DNA of 64,000 nt from assembly GCF_026004075.1 (NCBI RefSeq), contig NZ_BPIK01000001.1:1-64000 (forward strand). The letters run 5' to 3'. This document shows, in pieces, positions 8,003-14,925 of this stretch (position 1 is its first letter; each line of letters begins with the position of its first letter). The notes beneath the pieces were generated by a model, which worked only from the letters and a program-made list of their open reading frames with translations, was not told the origin of the DNA and searched no databases. The DNA is from Meiothermus sp. Its GTDB lineage: Bacteria > Deinococcota > Deinococci > Deinococcales > Thermaceae. A program made the translations under genes and the position numbers.

Positions 8003-8063
8003 ACCTCCTGACCGTAAGGATATATCCCCAGGGGGTATTTTGTCAAATACCCATGGGGGATAT
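8003..8063 (-). promoter_or_regulatory. cstB promoter covered by two CstR-like operators
   Basis: On the minus strand TTGACA (8041-8046), a 16-bp spacer and TATATC (8019-8024) form a strong promoter, followed by GGAGG before cstB. Two 17-bp imperfect palindromes overlap it: ATATCCCCAGGGGGTAT (8022-8038, filling the spacer and -10) and ATACCCATGGGGGATAT (8047-8063, just upstream of -35). Their centres are 25 bp apart, placing them on nearly the same face of the helix. The A/T-C-tract-G-tract-A/T form is typical of CsoR-family operators, and the gene content points to the persulfide-sensing member CstR. No repressor gene lies in the window. Confidence 0.72.
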
Positions 8064-8095
8064 TAAGGCGCTGCCCCCCTGAAGACACAAAAGTC

Positions 8096-9364
8096 TCATG
8101 CCAGGCCTTTCAGCATGAACTGCCAGTACATGACTGGTAGCACGTGCTTCTTGAGCAACCACATGTCGTAGCGTTCCTTTTGGGTGTTGATGGGTAGGGT
8201 GGGGTGCCAGCGGTTGTCGTAGAGGAACTCGGCTAAAAACATCTTGCCGTAGGCCGTTACGAGTGGGCAGGAAGTATAACCGTCGTACTTAGCCTTGGGG
8301 TTTTGACCCCTGATTGCCTGTAGTAGGTTTTCCACCAGCACCGGCGCTTGCTTACGCACCGCGGCGCCGGTCTTGGAGGTGGGCAGATTACTGGAATCGC
8401 CCAGGCTAAACACGTTGGGAAAACGCACGTGCTGAAGCGTATGCTTGTCTACCTCAACCCATCCCAAGGGTGTGCTGGGATCCGCCAAGGGGCTTTGCTT
8501 GATGAAGTCGGGCGCACTTTGTGGAGGAACCACATGTAAAAAATCAAATGGGATGGTGACCCTGGGTCTGGGAGTGCCCGGATTGGCCTTGACCTGGGGA
8601 TGGTTGAGGGTGTACTCGAAGGTGGCTTCTTTTTTGGAGCCATCTACTGCTACGAGTTCGTGGTTGAACTGTGTTTGAATGCTGTAACGTTCGACTACTT
8701 TGTCCAGAACTGATTTGACCTCTGGCACAGCAAAAATGGTGGTGCCAGCAGAACCAAAAATCACCTGGGTACCCCCGGCCAGTCCTTTGCGCCGCACATA
8801 GTCGGCGGTTAAGTACATAACTTTTTGTGGCGCTCCGCCACACTTGACTGGGGTGCTGGGAGCGGTAAACAGCGCAGTACCACCCCTAAATTGTTGTAAA
8901 AATGACCAGGTTTTGGGTGCCAGGTCGAAGCGGTAGTTGCTGCTAACGCTGTTTTGGCCTAGGGTTTCTTCCAGTCCAGCTATCTTATGCCAGTCGAGCT
9001 GAATGCCCGATGCTACAACCAGGAAGTCGTAGCCGATTTGCTGGTTGCTTCTCGTGGTGACAGTTCGCTGGTAGGGGTCTATTTCCTCGGCATAATCCTG
9101 AATCCATTTCACGCCCTTGGGTATCAGGGTTTCCTCGTCTCGAACCGTGGCGTCGGGGTTGTAGGTACCGGCTCCAACCAGCGTCCAGGCGGCCTGGTAG
9201 TAATGCCGGCTCGAGGGTTCGATAACCGCGATGTCCGACTCCCCTTTGCGGCGAAGCTGTGCTGCCACGGTTAATCCGGCCGTGCCCCCTCCGATGATCA
9301 GGATTTTATGGTGTAACCTATTCCTGGAATGAACAAAAAAAGGCTGTTCCCGGGTTTCAACCAT
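8096..9364 (-). CDS. sqr: Sulfide:quinone oxidoreductase
   Basis: A 422-residue peripheral-membrane flavoprotein that oxidises sulfide to a persulfide and reduces quinone. It has the FAD-binding ILIIGGGTAGLTVAAQL near residue 25, the second dinucleotide-fold region, VKCGGAPQKVMYL with a conserved Cys of the mitochondrial-like type II enzymes, and NVFSLGDSSNLPTSKTGAAVRKQAPV near the C-terminus, the usual FAD contact. GGAGG lies before ATG 9364. It is the first gene of the minus-strand sulfide cluster, and its product feeds CstB. Expression may come from its own promoter facing the LysR gene. Base composition is less GC-rich than the sulfite half of the island. Confidence 0.88.
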   Translation of the reverse strand: MVETREQPFFVHSRNRLHHKILIIGGGTAGLTVAAQLRRKGESDIAVIEPSSRHYYQAAWTLVGAGTYNPDATVRDEETLIPKGVKWIQDYAEEIDPYQRTVTTRSNQQIGYDFLVVASGIQLDWHKIAGLEETLGQNSVSSNYRFDLAPKTWSFLQQFRGGTALFTAPSTPVKCGGAPQKVMYLTADYVRRKGLAGGTQVIFGSAGTTIFAVPEVKSVLDKVVERYSIQTQFNHELVAVDGSKKEATFEYTLNHPQVKANPGTPRPRVTIPFDFLHVVPPQSAPDFIKQSPLADPSTPLGWVEVDKHTLQHVRFPNVFSLGDSSNLPTSKTGAAVRKQAPVLVENLLQAIRGQNPKAKYDGYTSCPLVTAYGKMFLAEFLYDNRWHPTLPINTQKERYDMWLLKKHVLPVMYWQFMLKGLA

Positions 9365-9481
9365 TGTGCAACCTCCCTGTTAGGCGTTTACCTTTTCCAT
9401 TAACGGTTAACGGTAGTGATAACTTGCAGTTATGACAAATGAAATTTAGTTATACTATCTATGAACCTTGGGGTATAGCAC
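9365..9481. promoter_or_regulatory. Divergent control region between sqr and a LysR gene
   Basis: The 117-bp gap holds a 15-bp palindrome ATAACTTGCAGTTAT (9419-9433) with six-base arms, the size and form of a LysR-type recognition site, plus the repeat TTAACGG (9400-9413 region). A -10-like TATACT lies at 9451-9456, about 25 bp before the LysR start. Autoregulation of the LysR gene together with control of sqr is the simplest reading. Confidence 0.5.
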
Positions 9482-10402
9482 ATGCGTTTGAATCCTCGGT
9501 ACTTGGTGGTATTTTGCGTGGTGGCTGAGTTGCGCAGCCTGAGCCGCGCCGCCGAAGTTTTGCATCTGAGCCAGCCTGCGGTGAGCAAAACCCTCAAGGC
9601 CCTCGAGGACGCTGTACGGCAGCCCCTTTACGAACGTACCCCCCAGGGTATCACCCTGACCGAAGCTGGTAAAGCCTTGCTGCCCTATGCCTGTGCGGTA
9701 AGCCGCAGCCTGGCCCAGGCCACCCGTTTTATTGAGGAGAAGCGGCACCGGCGTATCCCGAGCCTCGAGGTGGGCCTGGCCTGGAGTCTGATACCACGCT
9801 ACCAGGCCCCCCTGCTGAGCTGGGCCCTGGCCCACCAGGCCCGGGCCGAGCTAAACCTAAAAAACGGTACCACACTGGAGCTCATCGAGCAGGTATTCCA
9901 GCGCGATCTGGACGCGGCGCTGGTGTTGGGGGGAACCGATGCCCTGCCCGAGCCACTGCTGGCCCAACGCCTGACCAGCGAAGAGATGGTGCTAGTGGTG
10001 GCCCCTTCCCATCCCTGGGCTAGTTTAGGGGGTGTGGCTTTAGGGCAGCTCGAGGGGATGACACTGCTGGTGCCCCAGCGCAACTCGCGGCTGCGCCTGC
10101 GGCTCGAGCAGTTCTTAGAGCGCCACGGAATTGTGCCAGCGCGTTTGCTGGAGTGCGGCAGCCTATACGGGGTCAAAGCCGCTGCTGCCGCCGGGCTGGG
10201 AGTGGGCCTAGCCAGCCGCTCGTTTGTGGGGCCCGAGCTCGAGGCCGGCCTGCTGCGGCTCCTGTTCATCGAAGACGCAGGTTTTTCGCTGGGGATACAC
10301 TGGGTTTCCTATCCCGAGTCCTCTGTGGACTTTGCCACCCGCGAACTGATGGGATCGTTGTGGCGTGCCCTTAGCACCGCCCAGGGGCTGGTGAAGATGT
10401 AA
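9482..10402 (+). CDS. LysR-family transcription regulator
   Basis: A 306-residue regulator. Residues 1-62 form the winged HTH (RYLVVFCVVAELRSLSRAAEVLHLSQPAVSKTL is split here only by the usual helix turn). The rest is a periplasmic-binding-like effector domain with SLEVGLAW and LDAALVLGG segments. It faces away from sqr with a palindrome between them, which suggests it regulates the sulfide genes, itself, or both. The effector cannot be read from sequence; LysR proteins in sulfur loci (CysB/Cbl relatives) sense sulfur metabolites. It is the last gene before the left attachment site of the integrative element. Confidence 0.85.
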   Translation: MRLNPRYLVVFCVVAELRSLSRAAEVLHLSQPAVSKTLKALEDAVRQPLYERTPQGITLTEAGKALLPYACAVSRSLAQATRFIEEKRHRRIPSLEVGLAWSLIPRYQAPLLSWALAHQARAELNLKNGTTLELIEQVFQRDLDAALVLGGTDALPEPLLAQRLTSEEMVLVVAPSHPWASLGGVALGQLEGMTLLVPQRNSRLRLRLEQFLERHGIVPARLLECGSLYGVKAAAAAGLGVGLASRSFVGPELEAGLLRLLFIEDAGFSLGIHWVSYPESSVDFATRELMGSLWRALSTAQGLVKM

Positions 10403-10511
10403 TTTTTAGGCTAATCCCGCTTTGCTTTTGTAAACGATAGCCTCGTGGAACCCTTAAGTTCCGGTAACGCCCAAAATACGAAAAAGCCGCTCAGGATTAA
10501 TTTGGCATGTA

Positions 10512-10591
10512 TCAATAATCTTGTCCTGAACGGCTTTTCTTTTGGTCGAGGCGAGAGGATTTGAACCTCCGACCACACCCACCCCAAGGGT
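10512..10591. repeat. Left attachment site (attL): 3' fragment of tRNA-Pro
   Basis: Eighty bases identical to 29305-29384 in the same orientation. The copy contains the tRNA-Pro 3' half (minus strand) up to the anticodon stem and the encoded CCA, then the start of the terminator hairpin. The 5' half of the tRNA is absent; element DNA begins after 10591. Sequence to the left (10440-10511) also resembles the 29240-29304 region at lower identity, including a matching terminator hairpin arm. Confidence 0.9.
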
Positions 10592-10725
10592 ATGTCGCAC
10601 TCTTTTGGCGTTTTACGAGAAAAGTAACGAGGTCGCATTCTTGCTTTTCTAAAGCTATAAAGCTGAAATTTGTTCATCCGGTTTCATACTAGCACATACG
10701 ACCTAAATCGAGTTCATACGGATTC

Positions 10726-10747
10726 GGTAACTCCCCGGTAACTCCCC
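10726..10747. repeat. Tandem 11-bp repeat near attL, candidate integrase arm sites
   Basis: GGTAACTCCCC occurs twice in direct succession. The same tandem pair lies at 29245-29265 next to the other end. Position inside both ends of the element fits arm-type binding sites of a tyrosine integrase. The rest of 10592-10932 shows no supported gene. Confidence 0.6.
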
Positions 10748-10932
10748 TTGGTGTGAGTGGAAGTTATACCGACCATGTCTGCATTTGCTAGATTGGCAAC
10801 CCCAAAGATTGAGAACTCGAGACCATGTTCTTGTAGGGTTTTGTGGACAAATTCAAGGCCGAAGCTGGGAGGGGCGAGACTGAAGCTGGGCTCGTGAGGG
10901 CAACACAAGCTGTTGTTGACTATTAATCTTGT

Positions 10933-11799
10933 TTAGAGCCTGCTAACTAGCTGTTCGTAAAAGCTCCACAGTTTTCGCTGTCATCAGAATCGAAAAAGCC
11001 AACCAGTGCCAACCTCGCAAGGTCTCAGCCAGCCGCTCATAGTCTCGCGCCAGCCTGCGAAACCGGGATGTCCAGGCAAACGAACGTTCCACCACCCAAC
11101 GCTTCGGCAGCAGCACGAATCCTCGTTTGGCCCCTTCCACCTTGACCACACACAGGGCGATGCCTTCCGCCTCTGCCGCTTGTGCCGCTTCCTCCCCAGT
11201 GTAACCCTGATCCACAAAGGCCACTTCCACCTGCTCCCCCGTCACTTCCTGCACCTGTTGACTGAGGGCTCCCACCTGGGCCCGTTCCTGTTCACTGGCC
11301 GCCGTTACTACCAGGGCCAGCAGATGCCCCAGGGTATCTACCGCCAGGTGAACTTTGCTTCCCTTGCGTCGTTTGTACCCATCGTATCCGGCCCGCTCCC
11401 CACTTTGCGGGGTGGACTGTAGGGTGCGAGCATCGTAGATGGCAGCGCTGGGATGGGCGGCTTTGCCCTGGAGCATTCGCAGGGTCATGCGCAGGTCGTG
11501 TACCAGGTCTTCGAAGACCCCCCGGTTCATCCAGCGGTAGGCTTGCGCCTGAACGATATGGGGGGGTGGGAAGTCGTGGGGCAGGTAGTCCCACTGAGCA
11601 CCGGTTCGAACCATCCAGCGCAGGGCGTTGAACACTTCGCGCAGGTCGTACTTGCGCTGGGGTGCTTCCAGCGGGGCGAGGGTCAAATAGGGCAGCACCA
11701 GAGCCCATTCCTCATCACGGACGTCCGATGGGTAAGCACGGCGGTTCATGCTCTAAACATAACTGCAGTGCCTGATTTGGGTAAGGTGGTTTGTAGATT
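10933..11799 (-). mobile_element. IS5-type insertion sequence, right copy
   Basis: Inverted copy of the element at 1-867 with no visible difference. The end at 10933 is well defined, because the flanks of the two copies differ there. The opposite end is either at about 11753, with a GAGCATG terminal repeat, or extends to about 11816, where GAGCACGGGTTCACTAG (read inward) resembles the inner end. It lies inside the integrative element, about 340 bp from attL, and abuts the 3' end of the next gene. Confidence 0.88.
10943..11749 (-). CDS. IS5-family DDE transposase (right copy)
   Basis: The 268-residue protein is the same as that encoded at 51-857: N-terminal insertion-element HTH, central DDE domain, and the C-terminal catalytic Glu in WVVERSFAW. 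It is intact, so the element should be able to move. No separate role in the island is expected. Confidence 0.93.
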   Translation of the reverse strand: MNRRAYPSDVRDEEWALVLPYLTLAPLEAPQRKYDLREVFNALRWMVRTGAQWDYLPHDFPPPHIVQAQAYRWMNRGVFEDLVHDLRMTLRMLQGKAAHPSAAIYDARTLQSTPQSGERAGYDGYKRRKGSKVHLAVDTLGHLLALVVTAASEQERAQVGALSQQVQEVTGEQVEVAFVDQGYTGEEAAQAAEAEGIALCVVKVEGAKRGFVLLPKRWVVERSFAWTSRFRRLARDYERLAETLRGWHWLAFSILMTAKTVELLRTAS

Positions 11800-12591
11800 C
11801 TAGTGAACCCGTGCTCTGGTAGTGGTGGCTCCAAGAGGCAATAACTCTAAACGAAGTGGGTTCAGAATCTCTCTCCTTAGGCTTTCCTCTAATAAGTCCA
11901 GTTGTTTTTGGCTGGCTATCTTTGCGAAAGTATCTCGTGCTGCGCTGATGTACAGAATAAGCTGTTGAAGTTCTAGCATTTTGGCCAACTTAAAGCGAAT
12001 AGTGGCCCGGGTCTTCTCGAGCATGATAATTTTGCTCGCAAGACGTTCAATCTGATTAGACGATTGTTCCGAGAAGTAGAGCAAATCGTTGAGTTCCTGG
12101 ATTTCCTTACGTATCGCGGTAGCTTTTATTGGTTTTCCGACCTGTGCGAAATGGCTTAACTTGCGTTTCAGAGCTTTATATGCGTGATCTATTTCCTCGA
12201 GTAAGTTGGGTCGGGATGCATAGCGGTTTATAGCAGTCTCCAGAGCACTTTTAACCACTGCCAGTTCGCGGTTGGTGGCGTGATGCTCGTCTATTGTTGC
12301 AAGGATGCGATCAAGCAAAGTGGAGAAGTCATCGTAAACCAGACCGGAGTAGAGCCTGTGCTTCACAGAAGCTGTCATAGGGTCTTTACGCTTTCCCTCC
12401 TTAACCCGCTTGGGATAACCCGCGCCGTGATTGGGGCAGACCCGTAGCCCTCGTACCGCAGCCTTTTTGCACTGCTTGCCCGTGCTTTTCACAATCGCCT
12501 GGCAACGGGGCGGGTGACCCCGCAGGTGGTCACAACAGGGCTCCAATGCTTTGGCCGAACCTAGTGAACGGGTGATTCTTTGCTTGCCCAT
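11800..12591 (-). CDS. Protein of unknown function with a Cys/His cluster, C-terminus cut by the insertion sequence
   Basis: A 263-residue protein. Near the N-terminus, RCQAIVKSTGKQCKKAAVRGLRVCPNHG has the spacing of a small zinc-binding knuckle found in various phage and mobile-element proteins that bind DNA. The rest is rich in helices with charged heptad-like stretches (about residues 75-240). The last residues (TTTRARVH) and the stop fall at the insertion-sequence boundary, so the natural C-terminus is probably lost. Composition is lower in GC than the island to the left. A role in DNA binding is a guess; no family is recognised with confidence. Confidence 0.6.
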   Translation of the reverse strand: MGKQRITRSLGSAKALEPCCDHLRGHPPRCQAIVKSTGKQCKKAAVRGLRVCPNHGAGYPKRVKEGKRKDPMTASVKHRLYSGLVYDDFSTLLDRILATIDEHHATNRELAVVKSALETAINRYASRPNLLEEIDHAYKALKRKLSHFAQVGKPIKATAIRKEIQELNDLLYFSEQSSNQIERLASKIIMLEKTRATIRFKLAKMLELQQLILYISAARDTFAKIASQKQLDLLEESLRREILNPLRLELLPLGATTTRARVH

Positions 12592-12712
12592 AAAACTACC
12601 CTAGCACTAACATCCATAGGGCTCACAAAACCCAAGAGACTATTTGGCACCCTTCTGTGGATGGGTGGGGCAGGTTTAGTAAGATTTCAGGGCCGGTGCG
12701 TAAACTCAAGCT

Positions 12713-13040
12713 ACCCCCAACCGTGCCAGTAGCTCAAAGGGCCTGGCGGCGATACGCTTAAGGGCGGTGGTCATGCTGGACACGCCCCACGCGTGTAAAC
12801 AGTTGATGATAAACGCCTGGAGGCGGGCCAGATCCATTAGCTGCCTGGTCCCGCACTCGACAATGATCCTTGCCCAAAAGTCACATCACGCACCAGAAAG
12901 TCATGGTTCTTGATGCCCCCACCGTTCGCGTACAAGCTGACCCAGGTGCAGCGCTTCCCAGTCCAGCAAGGCCCCACTGGCCCGCACCTGGTACGTCCAG
13001 ACCTTGCCACGACGCACCTCTAACCAGCTTGCCTGTCTCT
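12713..13040 (-). pseudogene. Decayed transposase C-terminus
   Basis: Reading the minus strand in one frame gives fragments such as VRRGKVWTYQVRASGALLDWEALHLG, then, after stops, FWARIIVECGTRQLMDLARLQAFIINCLHAWG and a final KRIAARPFELLARLGVA. The style (basic and aromatic residues, helices ending in an ELLARLG tail) matches C-terminal parts of DDE transposases, with at least two in-frame stops. The family was not identified. It occupies most of the roughly 590-bp gap between 12592 and 13179; no promoter for the downstream operon stands out there. Confidence 0.45.
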
Positions 13041-13179
13041 CCATTGCAGCGGCGGGACGCCGGGATCATAAATAATACAACAACTTTCAGTAGTACGTCC
13101 TCTAGGGTATCTTGGAAAGAGAAAGGACTGACTGTCAAAATAAGATACTTCTTAACCAGTCGCCTTATGAAAACGTCGT

Positions 13180-14925
13180 ATGAGCATCATAGCCGCGATT
13201 GATTGGCCAACACTGAATGCCACGGTAGATAAGGAAATCCGCCGGAGGGAGCACCATAACCCTGCTATCTCGGTGTTCCGGTGGTGGGCCCGGCGCCCCC
13301 ATAGCGTGATTCGAGCCTTGCTAGAGGCTGCTCAAAGCCAAGGGGTTCGCTATGTGGCGGATCCCTTCAGCGGCGGTGGAACGGTGGCTCTCGAGGCGGC
13401 GGCTTTAGGCCTGCGTGCATATGCGCAGGACCTGTACCCATGGCCGGTGTTCGGCCTACAGACGGCCCTGAGCCAGGTCGATCCTAAACGGCTGCGTGTG
13501 GAAGGGAGACGCCTGTTACATCACCTCGACCCACTCCGCCGATACTACCAGCGAGAGGATGGCCGGGAGCTTATGGGCATTCTGCGGGTGAGGGTTGTGC
13601 GCTGCCTGGAATGCGAGTTTACCTTTCCACTCTATCCAGAAGGAGTACTGAGTAAGGTGCGACGCAGCGGGAGCGAGGCATATTACGGCTGTCGCCGATG
13701 TGGTAATGTCTCTCTTGAGGCTGGATGTGCTTGTGGCTATGAACTTCCTGCCTCCCCGGCAGGAAAAGTGGCTTGCCCCCACTGCGGTGTGGCTGGCTCC
13801 GTTGCCACAGTCGGCTGGACTGCTCCGTTAGTACTGGAAGATAACAACGGCCGAGTGCTGGTGCGCCCCACCGTGGAGGGCGATCCGGTGGCCTTTATCC
13901 CAGCTAGCAACACATTCCTCCAGTTGAGGCAACCGATCAAGGTCGGGCTGGAAACCCGGCGATTGCACAGAAGCGGGTTACAGTATTGGGGAGACTTATA
14001 CAGCGAGGCCCAGGCTGCGGTGATCCTCGAAGGCCTCAACTACCTTAAGGAGCGCCGGATGCCTGGTAGTGTGCGTAACCGCTTGGCTATGGTGTTGCTG
14101 GGACTGGCAGAAATGGCCGCTCTGCTAGCCCGTTGGGATCGGCTATACTGTAAGGGCATCGAGGGTGTTGCCAATCATCGCTATGCCATCCCGCCTGTTG
14201 CCTTTGAGGCCAACCCGCTGGCAAACGTTGGTCGAGGTGTGCTCAGACGGCGCCTAGAGGCTGCCTACCGAGCCACCGACTGGTACCACGGGTTGGAGAA
14301 TAAGGGCCGTGTCCAGCTGGTTGCAGGTAGCAGCGAACGACAGGCCCTAAAAAGAAGGGTCGTGGACTTGGTACTCACGGATCCCCCCTACTTTGATGAC
14401 GTGCAATACGGGGAAATGGCCCAGCTGTTCCATTTCTGGCTGGGCCAGTACCGACCGATGGTTGCTGACGAGAAGCAGGAGGCGGTGCCAAATTCGATGC
14501 GCGGCGTCGGCGCTGAAGGATATGCTGAGCGGCTCGAGGCAATCTTCAAGGAGTCGTTGCGCAGCTTGCGGAGGGGAGGTCGGATCATTTTGAGTTACCA
14601 CAACCGTGAGCTCAGGGCCTGGGAAGCCCTGGCTAGCGCCTTACGCGTCAACGGGCTGCGCTTGCGTGGTGCTGCGGTGGTGCTCGCAGAGAGTGCCAAT
14701 GATCACTCCAAGCGCGGTACGAATGCCCAGCTATACGACGCGATCTTAGAGCTTGAACTGGGATACAGAGGGGACGCTGAGGCGGTCTGGTGTCCGGAGA
14801 ATCCCGTTGCCAAAAACCTGCTCGCGGTGGCTTTGGCGCTGGGTGAGGCCCTCGAGGGGCAATCCTTGGCTGAAAGCTATGCCGCTCAGTGCGCGGCCCT
14901 TGGAGTAGAGCCTTCGATTTGCTGA
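13180..14925 (+). CDS. DUF1156/COG1743-type DNA methyltransferase with zinc ribbons (DISARM-associated)
   Basis: A 581-residue amino-methyltransferase (N6-adenine or N4-cytosine). Residues 26-41 (HNPAISVFRWWARRPH) are the DUF1156 signature; DPFSGGGT (61-68) is the SAM-binding motif I; DPPY (401-404) is the catalytic motif IV. Between them lie Cys pairs at about 142/145, 171/174, 183/185 and 199/202, forming two zinc ribbons. As first gene of the defence operon it should mark host DNA so that the other components attack only foreign DNA. Its stop overlaps the next start (TGATG). Published DISARM systems use a drmMI adenine or drmMII cytosine methylase; whether this protein equals drmMI needs alignment. 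Confidence 0.85.
   Translation: MSIIAAIDWPTLNATVDKEIRRREHHNPAISVFRWWARRPHSVIRALLEAAQSQGVRYVADPFSGGGTVALEAAALGLRAYAQDLYPWPVFGLQTALSQVDPKRLRVEGRRLLHHLDPLRRYYQREDGRELMGILRVRVVRCLECEFTFPLYPEGVLSKVRRSGSEAYYGCRRCGNVSLEAGCACGYELPASPAGKVACPHCGVAGSVATVGWTAPLVLEDNNGRVLVRPTVEGDPVAFIPASNTFLQLRQPIKVGLETRRLHRSGLQYWGDLYSEAQAAVILEGLNYLKERRMPGSVRNRLAMVLLGLAEMAALLARWDRLYCKGIEGVANHRYAIPPVAFEANPLANVGRGVLRRRLEAAYRATDWYHGLENKGRVQLVAGSSERQALKRRVVDLVLTDPPYFDDVQYGEMAQLFHFWLGQYRPMVADEKQEAVPNSMRGVGAEGYAERLEAIFKESLRSLRRGGRIILSYHNRELRAWEALASALRVNGLRLRGAAVVLAESANDHSKRGTNAQLYDAILELELGYRGDAEAVWCPENPVAKNLLAVALALGEALEGQSLAESYAAQCAALGVEPSIC

Noticed and set aside
10411-10677. Minus-strand frame of 88 codons over the attL region
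   Set aside because: It covers the tRNA-Pro fragment and its terminator. A similar frame exists at 29198-29380 for the same reason. Neither is a gene.
10714-10908. A 64-codon minus-strand frame just inside attL
   Set aside because: It overlaps the tandem GGTAACTCCCC repeat and shows no ribosome site or protein family features.
868-10932. A simple composite transposon carrying the sulfur genes
   Set aside because: The att site of the tRNA-Pro element lies between the two IS copies, so the right copy belongs to another mobile unit. No target duplication can be checked because the window starts inside or at the left copy.
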